Shown one piece after another: positions 7,547-16,325 of a stretch of 64,000 nt of DNA. The stretch is from positions 930,001 through 994,000 of the forward strand of contig NZ_PSYW01000001.1 in NCBI RefSeq assembly GCF_003383095.1, written 5' to 3'. This DNA is from Haloferax sp. Atlit-12N. GTDB taxonomy: Archaea > Halobacteriota > Halobacteria > Halobacteriales > Haloferacaceae. The translations under genes and the position numbers were made by a program. How positions within the stretch are numbered: position 1 is the stretch's first letter; each line of letters starts with the position of its first letter. Under the pieces are notes generated by a model. It ran no database searches, was not told the origin of the DNA, and saw only the letters and a list, made by a program, of their open reading frames with translations.

Positions 7547-8512
7547 TCAGACGGCTTCAATCGACTCGATGAGCCGGCACTTCCGACAGACGTCGCCGGC
7601 GGTCTTCGACCCGCAGCGCTCGCAGTCGTTGAGGTCGACGCGGCCCTCGCCGCGGTACTCGCGGGCGGTCAGTTCGGCCAACTCCTCGTAGCCCGCCATG
7701 ATGGAGTGGCGGGTGCCGGGGTGGTTCTCTTCGAGTTTCAACAGCAACTGCTGAATCTCGCCGCGGTAGGCCTCCGAGGAGTGGGGGCACTCGGTGATGT
7801 GCGCCGGGAGGTCCTTCAGGTGGGCGTAGAGCGCGACTTCCTTTTCCGGCACGTCGCGCAGCGGCTTGGCCCGCGGGATGAACTCGCCGGCGTCGCGGCG
7901 CTTCTCGAAGTCGCCGATGCTGGCGTCGAAGTGCTTTGCGACCTGCTTGAGGTCGCCCTCGAAGAAGTTCATGAGCGCCGTCTGCGCCTCGTCGTCGAGA
8001 TTGTGGCCCGTGAGCAGTTTGTCCGCCCCGAGCTCGTCGGCGAAGCGTTCGAGCAGGTCGCGGCGGAACACGCCGCAGTAGGCGCAGGCGGCCATGTTCT
8101 CGGGGTCTTTCTCGACCACGTCGTCCATCTGGACGCCGAACTCGTCCTCGTAGGTGACCAGTTCGTGGTGGATGTCGAGGTCGTCGGCGAGTTCGACGCA
8201 GGCGTCGACGGACTTGTCGCGGTAGCCCTCGATGCCCTCGTGGATAGTGAGGGCGACGAGTTCGATGCGCGGGTCGCGCCCGAACGTGTCGTCGAGGATG
8301 TGTGTGAGGACGACGCTGTCCTTGCCGCCGGAGAGTCCGATAACCCACGTCTGAGGGTTCTCCGGGCTGGCGTCGCGGGGGAGCATGTTGTCCTCGCGAA
8401 TGCGGCGGCGCACGCGTTTCTCGACCGAGGCGCAAAAGTGGTCTTCGCAGAGGTGGGCCCCGGAGTAGGCCGCGTGCATCACCGCGTCGCGGCCGCACTT
8501 GTCGCACTCCAT
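7547..8512 (-). CDS. ncsA: NcsA/TtcA-family tRNA 2-thiolation protein
   Basis: A 321-residue PP-loop ATPase. The N terminus has a zinc-binding knuckle (CDKC, then LCEDHFC). The PP-loop SGGKDS is at 61-66. Cys143, Cys146 (CAYC) and Cys242 (ECPHSS) are placed like the iron-sulfur ligands of TtcA/NcsA enzymes. The C terminus has a CERC/CRKC zinc ribbon. The family adenylates the wobble uridine and adds sulfur, in Haloferax with the ubiquitin-like SAMP2 activated by UbaA, whose gene is also in this window. Convergent with ftsZ2. Confidence 0.92.
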   Translation of the reverse strand: MECDKCGRDAVMHAAYSGAHLCEDHFCASVEKRVRRRIREDNMLPRDASPENPQTWVIGLSGGKDSVVLTHILDDTFGRDPRIELVALTIHEGIEGYRDKSVDACVELADDLDIHHELVTYEDEFGVQMDDVVEKDPENMAACAYCGVFRRDLLERFADELGADKLLTGHNLDDEAQTALMNFFEGDLKQVAKHFDASIGDFEKRRDAGEFIPRAKPLRDVPEKEVALYAHLKDLPAHITECPHSSEAYRGEIQQLLLKLEENHPGTRHSIMAGYEELAELTAREYRGEGRVDLNDCERCGSKTAGDVCRKCRLIESIEAV

Positions 8513-8637
8513 TGCCGGTCGCTTGCCCGGCGGGAGGGATACGGGTTTCGCCTCGGGGCGGGCGTCGCTCGCTCGACCGGCGTCTCCGTCGGACGCGGTC
8601 GCAACCGGTTTGACCCTCCGAACCCCACGGACAGTCG

Positions 8638-9285
8638 ATGGACAGAGACGCCGCCCTCGACCGAGTCGACGCCGTCGTCGACGCCGTCGAGTCCGAGACG
8701 CTCCCCGTCCCGGTCCGCGAGGTGTGGGTCTACGGCGACGTGGCGCTCGGCCTCGACCCCCTCGACCGACTCGACGTGTACGTGACGAAAGACATCCTCC
8801 TCCGCGGCGACCCCGACGCGGCCGAGACGTTCGAGCAGTCCCACGGCGTGAAGGGCGTCGGCAAGAGCGTCCGCGCCGAGTGGGCGCGCGAACATCCCGA
8901 CCTGCTGCGAGCCAACGCCAACGGCTACGCGGCCCCCGAGAAGTGTCTCGCCGCCCACCTGCTCCCCGACGACGACGAACCGGTCCACCTCGAAGTGTGC
9001 AACGCCTCCTTCGAGGACAACGTCACCCAGCGGCTGAAGGGCGCGGTCGCCCGCGAGGCCTACGAGCAGATTCTCGACCCCCGCGGCGTCTGCCTCTACG
9101 CCGACGGCCAGCGCTCGCCGGACGCGATGTCGAAACTCCGAAACAGCGAGTTCGCCTTTCCCACGCTCTCGGGCGCGCTGGAGATGCTCGGACTGGAGGG
9201 CGACGAGGCCGAGACGGCCGTCGAAGCGATGCGAGCCTACCGAGCCGAACAGACCGGTACGTCGGTCCGCGGCGACGTGGTCTGA
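8638..9285 (+). CDS. Conserved haloarchaeal protein, nucleotidyltransferase-like N terminus
   Basis: A 215-residue acidic cytoplasmic protein. The start MDRDAALDRVDAVVDAVES is helical. VREVWVYGDVALGLDPLDRLDVYV resembles the strand-turn-helix of nucleotidyltransferases (hG-x-x-x-x-G then DhDhhh), but the catalytic Asp pair is not clear. The rest (GVGKSVRAEWAREHPDLLRANANGYAAPEKCLAAHL) is not recognised. Divergent from ncsA across 125 bases; the two genes may share regulation. No function is assigned. Confidence 0.8.
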   Translation: MDRDAALDRVDAVVDAVESETLPVPVREVWVYGDVALGLDPLDRLDVYVTKDILLRGDPDAAETFEQSHGVKGVGKSVRAEWAREHPDLLRANANGYAAPEKCLAAHLLPDDDEPVHLEVCNASFEDNVTQRLKGAVAREAYEQILDPRGVCLYADGQRSPDAMSKLRNSEFAFPTLSGALEMLGLEGDEAETAVEAMRAYRAEQTGTSVRGDVV

Positions 9286-9310
9286 GGCCGGAACCGAGTC
9301 GAAGGCGACG

Positions 9311-9574
9311 CTACCAGTTGCGGGCGTCGTCGCGGTCGCGGTCGGTGCCCCAGCCAGCGCCCTCACTCCGGTCGTTCTCGTTCGGGCGGCGGTCGGTTCC
9401 CCGACCGTGTTGTTCGTTGTAGCGCATCCCCTCGTCGCGGGCGCGACGCTCCGCCTCCTCGCGACTCATCGTCGGCGGGTCGCGCGTCTCGGCTTGAATC
9501 CCGGCGTAGAGGGCGATTGCGGCACCGATGCTGAGGAGGGCGAAGAGGAAGAACACGAGACCACCGGCGGACAT
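9311..9574 (-). CDS. Small membrane protein with charged tail
   Basis: An 87-residue protein. Residues 3-22 (AGGLVFFLFALLSIGAAIAL) form one membrane helix. A long hydrophilic, Arg/Asp-rich tail follows and is predicted cytoplasmic and disordered. The ATG at 9574 is chosen because the membrane helix follows at once; a longer frame reaching 9640 adds an unlikely basic leader. Function unknown. Convergent with the preceding gene (25 bases) and divergent from the zinc-ribbon gene. Confidence 0.65.
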   Translation of the reverse strand: MSAGGLVFFLFALLSIGAAIALYAGIQAETRDPPTMSREEAERRARDEGMRYNEQHGRGTDRRPNENDRSEGAGWGTDRDRDDARNW

Positions 9575-9649
9575 GTGCGTACTCGCGGGCGGGAGGCAGG
9601 AAATCGTTTTGGGGGTGGTTTTTTCACGGGAGTAGTTCAACTACTCAAC

Positions 9650-9865
9650 ATGAGCCCTCCACCAAGTGCCGACCGCGACGGCTGTCCGAAGTGCGGCCAC
9701 TCCGAGACCGAAATCGACTCCATCGCAACCACGGGAAGCGGCCTCTCGAAGATGTTCGACATCCAGAACCGTCAGTTCACCGTCGTCTCGTGTGCGAACT
9801 GCGGCTACTCGGAACTCTACCGCGGCCAGTCGAACGGCAACTTCGTCGACCTGTTCCTCGGCTGA
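9650..9865 (+). CDS. Small zinc-ribbon protein
   Basis: A 71-residue protein with two knuckles, CPKC (near residue 13) and CANC (near residue 48), separated by ~30 residues including SGLSKMFDIQNRQFTVVSC. This is the pattern of small Zn-ribbon proteins annotated as nucleic-acid binding (PF09855-like). The second knuckle is followed by GYSELY, typical of that family. Start ATG at 9650; the upstream in-frame extension is low-complexity and not used. Convergent with the HxlR gene. Confidence 0.82.
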   Translation: MSPPPSADRDGCPKCGHSETEIDSIATTGSGLSKMFDIQNRQFTVVSCANCGYSELYRGQSNGNFVDLFLG

Positions 9866-9883
9866 GCGCCCGCGTTCCGCCGT

Positions 9884-10231
9884 CTACGACTCCACACCGC
9901 CGTCCTCGGACATCCATTTTTCGCCCCACTCGGAGATGTCGTCGAACGCCGGAAGCAGTTCCTCGCCCTTCTGGGTGAGCGAGTAGTACACCGCGATTGG
10001 ACTGCCGTCTTCGACCTCCCGCTCGACGTATCCCAACTCTTGGAGGTCGTCCAGCACGCGCGAGAGCGTCTGGGAGTTCGCGCCGCTCGCGCGCTTGAGT
10101 TCGTTGAATCGGAGGTCGCCCTCCCGCAGCACGTGGATGACCGTCATCCGCCACCGCGAGCCGATTTCTTCGAGCGTCTTGATGACCGGACACTGTTCGT
10201 ACTTCGTTTCGAGATTCTGGTGCGGTGACAT
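9884..10231 (-). CDS. HxlR-family transcriptional regulator
   Basis: A 115-residue winged-helix protein. CPVIKTLEEIGSRWRMTVIHVL is the HxlR opening with a conserved Cys (Cys14). The recognition helix lies in RASGANSQTLSRVLDDLQELG, and the wing in YVEREVEDGSPIAVYYSLT. HxlR proteins are dimers that often sense electrophiles or redox state and control an adjacent oxidoreductase. Here the divergent neighbour is an NAD(P)-binding protein. A TATA-like TATATT lies about 30 bases upstream, so the transcript may be leaderless. Confidence 0.9.
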   Translation of the reverse strand: MSPHQNLETKYEQCPVIKTLEEIGSRWRMTVIHVLREGDLRFNELKRASGANSQTLSRVLDDLQELGYVEREVEDGSPIAVYYSLTQKGEELLPAFDDISEWGEKWMSEDGGVES

Positions 10232-10296
10232 CGACGTGACCTACTCACACCGAGGTTCGCTTAGGTATATTAAACTCACCCCCTTTGACCAAGTAT

Positions 10297-10316
10297 GACG
10301 ATGTGACCGCATCGTC
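10297..10316. promoter_or_regulatory. Inverted repeat between hxlR and the NAD(P)-binding gene
   Basis: A perfect seven-base inverted repeat, GACGATG-N6-CATCGTC, lies in the 145-base divergent intergenic region, about 60 bases before each start. It is a candidate HxlR operator; this is positional inference only. Confidence 0.45.
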
Positions 10317-10376
10317 GCGGCGAATCGGACGGCGAACACGACTCACGAACACCACCACCACCCACACCATCTCATC

Positions 10377-11015
10377 ATGAACGTACTCCTCCTCGGTGCG
10401 AGCGGCCGAATCGGTACGCGAATCGCCAACGAACTCCTGAATCGCGGGCACGCGGTCACCGGCGTCTCCCGAAGCGGCGAAATCGACAGCATCGACGACC
10501 CCGACTTCTCGGCGGTCGCCGGCGACGCGACCGACGCCGACCAACTCGCGCGACTCGCCGCGGGCCACGACGCGGTCGCCTCCGCGCTCGGCCCGAGCGA
10601 CGACGAGTCGCCCGAAGTCCTCGTCGAGATGCTCGACGCCGTGGTCGACGGGATGCGCCGCGCCTCGGTCGACCGCCTCGTCTGGACCGGCGGCGCGGGC
10701 ATCCTGAACGTCGGCCCCGACACGCGACTCATCGACTCGCCGGAGTTCCCCGACGAGTGGAAGCCGGTCGCCAGCGCCGCCATCGAGGCGTACGGCCTGC
10801 TCGAAGACGCCGACGACCTGCAGTGGACCTACGTCGCCCCCGCGGCGCTCATCGAACCCGGCGAGCGGACCGGCGAGTTCCGGACCGCGCTCGGCGAACT
10901 CGTCGCCGACGAGGACGGCGAGAGCCGCATCTCCATGGAGGATTTCGCAATCGCGTTCGCTGACGAACTGGAGCACGGCGACGCCGTCCACGAACAGCTC
11001 GCGGTCGGCTACTAA
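10377..11015 (+). CDS. NAD(P)-binding NmrA/SDR-like protein
   Basis: A 212-residue atypical short-chain dehydrogenase. The Rossmann loop is LLLGASGRIGTRIANELL at the N terminus, followed by the strand-and-Asp pattern (FSAVAGDATDADQLARLAAG) typical of NmrA-like and NAD(P)H-binding domain proteins. The Tyr-x-x-x-Lys of classical SDR enzymes is not evident, so it may sense or bind cofactor more than catalyse. Divergent from the HxlR regulator, its probable controller. Confidence 0.88.
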   Translation: MNVLLLGASGRIGTRIANELLNRGHAVTGVSRSGEIDSIDDPDFSAVAGDATDADQLARLAAGHDAVASALGPSDDESPEVLVEMLDAVVDGMRRASVDRLVWTGGAGILNVGPDTRLIDSPEFPDEWKPVASAAIEAYGLLEDADDLQWTYVAPAALIEPGERTGEFRTALGELVADEDGESRISMEDFAIAFADELEHGDAVHEQLAVGY

Positions 11016-11027
11016 ACAGACAGCCTC

Positions 11028-11034
11028 GTTTTTC
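11028..11034 (+). terminator. T-tract terminator candidate
   Basis: A T5 tract (GTTTTTC) starts 13 bases after the stop of the NAD(P)-binding gene and before the convergent methyltransferase gene. Archaeal polymerase often terminates at such tracts. Confidence 0.4.
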
Positions 11035-11078
11035 GACCGTTGAGTCGGCCATCGGTTCGGTCCGTCGAGCGGCCCCGA

Positions 11079-11876
11079 CTACACCTGACCCGTCGTCACG
11101 TCGAACGGGACGACCTCGGCCCGGCGGTACTCCTCGTTTCGAATCTGCTGGACGACCTCGCGGCCCATCTCGCGCCACTCCCGGCGGACGGACTCGTAGG
11201 AGTCGTCGTCGAGTCCCCGGCGGAGGTCCGCCTCGTGGCGGTCCAACCCCTCGCCGGTCGCCTTCTTGGCCGCGCTCCGAACGTCGTGTTCGTCGTACGG
11301 CGGTTCAGTCAGTTTTCGATGGTGGTACCGGCGGGTCCCCACGACCGACAGGCCGGCGTCGTCGAACAGCCCGCGGACGCGGTCGCCGAGCGCCACGTCG
11401 GTCGCCACGCCGTCGCGGAACGCGTCTCTGACGCGGCGGTCGAGCGCGGCCTCGGACTCGACAGTCGAGTCGACGCCGACGGCGGCGTTGTCGGGTTCGA
11501 CCGTCGCCACGAGGTCCGACGAGACGCGGGCGAACTCGGAGAGCGCGGCCGTCGGGTCGGGGAGGTTCACGAGGAGCGCCTGACAGACGACCAAATCGAA
11601 GCTGTCGGCGGCGAAGGGAAGCCGAGTCGCGTCGCCGGCGACCGTCTCGATGCCGGCGCGGTCGGCGGCGACCGAAAGTAGGTCGGTGTCGGCGTCGACG
11701 CCGACGACGCGGGCGTCCGAGGCCTCCGCGAGGACGCGCGTGAACTCGCCGGTCCCACAGCCCACGTCGAGGATGCGGACCCGACCGTCGAGGTCGAGGT
11801 CGGCGAGGGCCGCGCGAGAGTCGTCCCACATGCCTTCTCGCGTCCGCCGGAGATACGATTCCGAGAAACGTCGCAC
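11079..11876 (-). CDS. Class I SAM-dependent methyltransferase
   Basis: A 265-residue protein starting at a GTG. Motif I is ILDVGCGTGEFTRVL (about residues 35-49), the acidic residue at the end of strand 2 is in VGVDADTDLL, and the motif around FDLVVCQALLVNLPDP fits a UbiE-like methyltransferase. The C-terminal third (YHHRKLTEPPYDEHD, then acidic helices) probably forms the substrate cap and is not family-diagnostic. The substrate is unknown. Confidence 0.88.
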   Translation of the reverse strand: MRRFSESYLRRTREGMWDDSRAALADLDLDGRVRILDVGCGTGEFTRVLAEASDARVVGVDADTDLLSVAADRAGIETVAGDATRLPFAADSFDLVVCQALLVNLPDPTAALSEFARVSSDLVATVEPDNAAVGVDSTVESEAALDRRVRDAFRDGVATDVALGDRVRGLFDDAGLSVVGTRRYHHRKLTEPPYDEHDVRSAAKKATGEGLDRHEADLRRGLDDDSYESVRREWREMGREVVQQIRNEEYRRAEVVPFDVTTGQV

Positions 11877-11979
11877 ACGCGGTGTCGGGTGCGGCGACCC
11901 AAAAAACAGTCGAAACAGTCGATTCAGTCGATACGGGGGCTCAGCGACGGGTGCTGGGTCCCGACTCCCGGTCGGCGTC

Positions 11980-12861
11980 TTACTCCGCGTCGGCGCGGAG
12001 TTCGCGGACGCGGTCGATGTTCCACGCGAAGCCCTTGCCGTCCTCGGTGGGCGTCTCCAAGACGAGTGGCACGTCGTTGTCGACGATGGCGTCGTGGTTG
12101 ATGAACGCGCGCATGCCCTCCTCGCCGATGAGGCCCTCGCCGATGAGGGCGTGTTCGTCCTTGTTCGTCCCGCACTCGTGTTTCGAGTCGTTGAGGTGTA
12201 CGCACTTGAGGTGCCCCAGGCCGACCTCGGCGTCGAGTTCCTCGAACGTCTCGTCGACGCCCGCGGCCGTCGAGAGGTCGTAGCCCGCGGCGAACGCGTG
12301 GGCGGTGTCGAGACAGACGTCGAGGTCCTGTTCGGACTCTTCGAGAACGTAGCCGAGGTGAGCGAAGTCGTCGCCCATCTTCGTGCCCGACCCCGCGTCG
12401 GACTCGATGAGGACGGTGACGCCGTCCGGGATATCGAGGTCGTCGAGGACGGAGACGGCGTTGTCGAGGCCCTGCTGTTCGCCCGCGCCGGTGTGGGCCC
12501 CGAGGTGGACGTTCACGTACTCGATGCCGAGTTTGTCGGCCATGTCGACCTCCGTCTGCATCGAGTCCAGCGACTTCTGCCGGAGGCCGTCTTTGGGCGT
12601 ACAGAGGTTGACGAGGTACGACGAGTGGATGACCCACGGGCCCGCCAGTTTGTCGGTGGTCTCCTCGCGGAACAGTTCGGCCTCCTCGTCGGAGATGTCG
12701 GGGTCGCGCCACACCTGCGGCGAGGTGGTGAAAATCTGCCCGCAGTTGCCGCCGAAGGCGACCTGCCGGAAGACGGCGTTGGCGACGTTACCGTGCGGTG
12801 GCGTCTCCTCGTCGGAGGAGACCTTCGAACTCGACATCGAGACGTGTGCGCCGACTTGCAT
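11980..12861 (-). CDS. nfo: Endonuclease IV (AP endonuclease)
   Basis: A 293-residue TIM-barrel endonuclease for abasic sites in base-excision repair. It starts at ATG 12861 with [10 protein letters not shown], the classic endonuclease IV opening carrying the first metal-ligand region. Further zinc-ligand motifs are [34 protein letters not shown] and [12 protein letters not shown]. Upstream in-frame codons to 12987 overlap the promoter side of the PrxQ gene and are not conserved-looking. Length is normal. Confidence 0.93.
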   Translation of the reverse strand: MQVGAHVSMSSSKVSSDEETPPHGNVANAVFRQVAFGGNCGQIFTTSPQVWRDPDISDEEAELFREETTDKLAGPWVIHSSYLVNLCTPKDGLRQKSLDSMQTEVDMADKLGIEYVNVHLGAHTGAGEQQGLDNAVSVLDDLDIPDGVTVLIESDAGSGTKMGDDFAHLGYVLEESEQDLDVCLDTAHAFAAGYDLSTAAGVDETFEELDAEVGLGHLKCVHLNDSKHECGTNKDEHALIGEGLIGEEGMRAFINHDAIVDNDVPLVLETPTEDGKGFAWNIDRVRELRADAE

Positions 12862-12956
12862 GCAGAGTCCGACGACGTACCCGAACAAAGGGACTTCGGA
12901 GTCGCCGGGCCGGACGAAGACAGAACGGCTATCGTTCACGCGGCGAATCACGTCAC

Positions 12957-13481
12957 ATGACCGGACTTTCCGTCGGGACGACGGCACCCGAGGTGACGCA
13001 GACGCTCGTCGCGCCCGACGGGGACGTGAGCGAACGCAGCCTCTCGGACCTCGTCGCCGACAAGCCCGTCCTCCTCTGTTTCTACACCGCCGACTTCAGC
13101 CCCGACTGCACCGAAGAGTGGTGCGCGCTCCGCGACTTCGACTGGTTCACGAGCGGGAACGCGGTCCGCGTCGTCGGGTCGAGCAAGTCGGGCGTCGGGA
13201 TGCACCGCCGCTTTATCGACCGGTACGACCTGCTGTTCCCGCTGTACGCCGATACCGACCTCGAACTCGCCGCGGCGTTCGACGTCGTCTACCGGACCTT
13301 CGGCGTCTCGAAGCGCTCGCGGCGCTCGTGTTTCCTCATCGACGAGAACCTGACCGTCCGCTACCGCTGGCTGGGCGACCACTGGCTCGACCCCACCCGC
13401 GACGTGCCGCCCCTGACGGAGGTCTACGAGGGCGTCACAGAAGCCCTCGACCTCGACGAACCGGAGACGTTCGGCTTCTGA
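12957..13481 (+). CDS. Peroxiredoxin, BCP/PrxQ type
   Basis: A 174-residue peroxiredoxin. [13 protein letters not shown] carries the presumed peroxidatic Cys51 and a resolving Cys56 five residues later, as in PrxQ enzymes. The opening [21 protein letters not shown] is typical. It detoxifies hydroperoxides using thioredoxin-like donors in the cytoplasm. It starts 95 bases from, and divergent to, the endonuclease IV gene, which may mean shared oxidative-damage control; that is inference. Confidence 0.88.
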   Translation: MTGLSVGTTAPEVTQTLVAPDGDVSERSLSDLVADKPVLLCFYTADFSPDCTEEWCALRDFDWFTSGNAVRVVGSSKSGVGMHRRFIDRYDLLFPLYADTDLELAAAFDVVYRTFGVSKRSRRSCFLIDENLTVRYRWLGDHWLDPTRDVPPLTEVYEGVTEALDLDEPETFGF

Positions 13482-13566
13482 GTCGGGGACGGCCGCGCGA
13501 CTCGGCGCACGGTCTCGACCGCCCGTGTTCGGCCGCTCTGTTCTCAGTCGCCCAGTTCTCGACCGC

Positions 13567-14388
13567 TCACCGCGACCCCGGACGGCGGCGCACCCAGTCG
13601 TCCGCGCGGTACTTCTCGTCGACCTTCGCGCGCGCCCGGTCGAGTTCGTCGTCGGTCCACGACCCCTCGTCGGCGTCGACGAATCCCGAGAGCGACTCGG
13701 TCAGCGCCGCGACGAACTCCTCGCGGGAGGCGTCTGCGAGTTCGTCGATACCGACGACGCGCTCGCGGAACGCCTCGGGCGTCACGTCGTGACCGTCGAA
13801 GACGCCGAGGTGGGTCTCGGCGTCCACCGAGTAGGTGAGCGACCCGTGCTGGACGACGCCGTCGCGGCGGCGGTACTGGGCGTTGCCCGCGACTTTCCGG
13901 CCCGCGGCGACCATGTCGTGAGCGGGGTGGAGCGCCCGCAGGTAGCAGGCGGGGTGCCAGATGACGGGCACGTCGTCGTCGACGAAGTCCACGTCCACAC
14001 CAACCGCGCGAATCGCATCGAGAATCGGCTCGCACAGCAGGTGGTAGCAGTCCATGAGGTCGCCCGGCAGCTCCGATTTCGGCGCGGCGATGGAGTAGGC
14101 CACGTCGCCGTGGCGGTCGTGGTAGATGCCGCCGCCCCCCGTCTGTCGGCGGGTCACGTCGATTCCCTCGCGGTCGCAGTAGTCCCAATCGACTGTCTCG
14201 GGGTCCTGTCCGTAGCCCAGCGAGAGGCAACTCGGCTCCCACGAGTAGACCCGAACGGTCCGGGGGCCGCCCGCGGCGGCCGTCTCGCCCGCGACCTCGT
14301 CGAGCGCCATCTGCATCGGTCCCGGTCGGACCTCCTCGCGAATCACCCGCCACTCGCGGTCGGCAATCGATCCCTGCGAATCGTCCAT
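13567..14388 (-). CDS. lplA: Lipoate-protein ligase A family protein
   Basis: A 273-residue member of the biotin/lipoate ligase fold. The conserved RRQTGGGGIYHD motif binds the lipoyl moiety. GRKVAGNAQYRRRDGVVQHGSL carries the catalytic Lys and the loop that binds lipoyl-AMP. The helical tail (WTDDELDRARAKVDEKY) resembles the small accessory domain. The protein would attach lipoate to the E2 or GcvH subunits. An octanoyltransferase role is the alternative. Confidence 0.88.
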   Translation of the reverse strand: MDDSQGSIADREWRVIREEVRPGPMQMALDEVAGETAAAGGPRTVRVYSWEPSCLSLGYGQDPETVDWDYCDREGIDVTRRQTGGGGIYHDRHGDVAYSIAAPKSELPGDLMDCYHLLCEPILDAIRAVGVDVDFVDDDVPVIWHPACYLRALHPAHDMVAAGRKVAGNAQYRRRDGVVQHGSLTYSVDAETHLGVFDGHDVTPEAFRERVVGIDELADASREEFVAALTESLSGFVDADEGSWTDDELDRARAKVDEKYRADDWVRRRPGSR

Positions 14389-14570
14389 ACGTCGGCTTCG
14401 TCCATCCGGGAGAAAGTGATTTCGACGCTCGGCCGCCGCCGCGGGCCGTCGGGCCTCGTCGCGACGGGAACCAGACCGGCGACCGACCGCCGACCGACCG
14501 GCGGCCGAGACGCCAACCGAGACGCCGACGCGAGCGATTCCGTTAAACCGCGTCGCGGTGACGTGAACCC

Positions 14571-15221
14571 ATGAAGTTCAACCGCGTCGCCCTCGCCGCG
14601 ACCGACCCCATCTCGCTGTGTGAGTTCTACGTCGAGACGCTCGGGTTCGCGCCGGTTACCGGGTCACAACGCTCGGCGACCGCCGGGGAGACGACCCTGT
14701 GGTTCGAACTCGGCGACACCGACCCCGGCCACCTCGCCTTTACCGTCTCCGCCGCGGTCGACTCCGTGGTCGCGTGGCTGGACGACCACGCGAGCGTTGA
14801 CGTACTCGACACCGACGAGGGGCCGAGCGTCCGGTTCGACTTCCTCGGCTGCGACTCAGTCTACTTCGAGGACCCCGAGGGCAACGTCATCGAGTACGTC
14901 TGCTACGACGGCGACGCCGCGGGCGAGTTCGACCCGGCGACGGACCTCCGCGGCGCGACCGAGGTCGGGATGGCTGTCCCCGACGTGGAGTCGTTCGTGG
15001 CGTCGCTGACCGAGGCGCTCGGCATCGAGCCGCTGGAGTCGTTCGAGGGCGGCGACCTCGTGTTCGTCGGCGACCGAGACGCCCGCTTCGTCGTCTCGCC
15101 GGTCGGCCGCCCGTGGTATCCGACCGACAGCGAGGCGACCGTCGGTCCGGTGTCGGCGCAGTGCGACGCCGACGGCGTCTTCGACCCCGAGGGGCTTCCG
15201 TACCGCGTCAACGTTGAGTGA
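14571..15221 (+). CDS. VOC-family (glyoxalase/dioxygenase-like) protein
   Basis: A 216-residue protein. The first half has the vicinal-oxygen-chelate pattern: FNRVALAATDPISLCEFYVETLGF, then a metal-region strand, then DSVYFEDPEGNVIEYVCY. The second half (EVGMAVPDVESFVASLTEALG...) looks like a degenerate second VOC repeat, giving the double-module fold. A TATA-like GTTAAAC lies about 26 bases before the ATG. The substrate is unknown. Confidence 0.85.
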   Translation: MKFNRVALAATDPISLCEFYVETLGFAPVTGSQRSATAGETTLWFELGDTDPGHLAFTVSAAVDSVVAWLDDHASVDVLDTDEGPSVRFDFLGCDSVYFEDPEGNVIEYVCYDGDAAGEFDPATDLRGATEVGMAVPDVESFVASLTEALGIEPLESFEGGDLVFVGDRDARFVVSPVGRPWYPTDSEATVGPVSAQCDADGVFDPEGLPYRVNVE

Positions 15222-15269
15222 CAACTCGTTTCAAAGAAGCGTTATTACTTCTACGAGAGTCAACGAACT

Positions 15270-16325
15270 GTGAACGTCTCTCGTCTCGTTAGTGCGGGGT
15301 CTCTCAGTCTCACCGGAGTGGCCCTGTTCGCCATCGTCTCAAACAGCGTCCCCTCGGTCGCGGCCGACCTCGCCGGCCTCGTCGCCGCGGGGTTCGGTCT
15401 GCTCATCTCGGTGCTCTTCGTCGCCGTCGGCCCCGTCGTCTACCGAAGCGACCTCAAGACCACCCACATCGCCCGCGTCGCCGGCTGGAACCTCCTCGGC
15501 GTCGTCGTCACCGTGTTCGTCCTCGCGCTCATCGGAAGCTACCAGCAGGCCGCGGGCGGGATGGTCAGCGAGCCGCTTTTCAGTGCGGCCGTGGTCGTCG
15601 GCGTGAGCGCCGTCGCACACGTCCTCATCGGCCTCAACGACGTGCGCCGGATTCGGACCCGCGAGCTATCGGAGCAGTACAAGCGGTCGGCGGTCATCAA
15701 CCGACTCGTCCGCCACAACCTCCGGCACACCGCGCAGTTGCTCCTCGGCTGGGGCGACCAACTCGCCACCGACGGCGGCGACGACGAGACCGTCCACATC
15801 GGCGAGCGCCTGAAAGCGACCGGCGACGACCTCGGCACGATGAGCGACCAGGTCAAGACTGTCACCCAACTCGTCGACAGCGAACCCGAAGGCGAGACGG
15901 TCGACCTCCGCGCGCTCCTCGAACCGCTCGTCGACGACCACTCGGCGGACAACCCGGAGGCGACCATCACCGTCAGCGGCGACGGTCCAGTGACGGTCGT
16001 CGGCGGGACGAAGCTGAAAATCGCGTTCCGCGAAATCGTCGACAACGCCCTCGAATACGCCGGCCCCGCCCCCACAATCGAACTCGGGTACGAGCGCGTC
16101 GGCGGCGAGGTCGTCGTGCGAATCGCGGACGACGGGCCCGGCATCCCCGACCACCAGCGCGAACTCATCGAGCAGAACGTCGAAGAGAGCGACCTCGCCC
16201 ACGGCAACGGCCTTGGCCTCTGGCTCTCGAAGTGGATTGTCGAGGCCTATGGCGGCGAACTCCGCCTTCCCCCGACCGACGACGGCGAGGGCGCGGTCGT
16301 CGAGTTCCACCTCGAGACGGCCTGA
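15270..16325 (+). CDS. Membrane sensor histidine kinase
   Basis: A 351-residue kinase from a GTG start. Four hydrophobic segments lie in residues ~8-120 with little between them, so the sensor is probably the membrane itself or a ligand in it. The H-box is NRLVRHNLRHT with the phospho-acceptor probably His149. The ATPase domain follows: N-box REIVDNALEYA, G1 DDGPGIP, and G2 HGNGLGLWLSKW. No response regulator is adjacent, which is common for haloarchaeal orphan kinases. Confidence 0.88.
   Translation: MNVSRLVSAGSLSLTGVALFAIVSNSVPSVAADLAGLVAAGFGLLISVLFVAVGPVVYRSDLKTTHIARVAGWNLLGVVVTVFVLALIGSYQQAAGGMVSEPLFSAAVVVGVSAVAHVLIGLNDVRRIRTRELSEQYKRSAVINRLVRHNLRHTAQLLLGWGDQLATDGGDDETVHIGERLKATGDDLGTMSDQVKTVTQLVDSEPEGETVDLRALLEPLVDDHSADNPEATITVSGDGPVTVVGGTKLKIAFREIVDNALEYAGPAPTIELGYERVGGEVVVRIADDGPGIPDHQRELIEQNVEESDLAHGNGLGLWLSKWIVEAYGGELRLPPTDDGEGAVVEFHLETA

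Noticed and set aside
12862-12987. An N-terminal extension of endonuclease IV by 42 residues
   Set aside because: The family begins with the MQVGAHVS-like motif at 12861; the extension is basic and overlaps the PrxQ start region.
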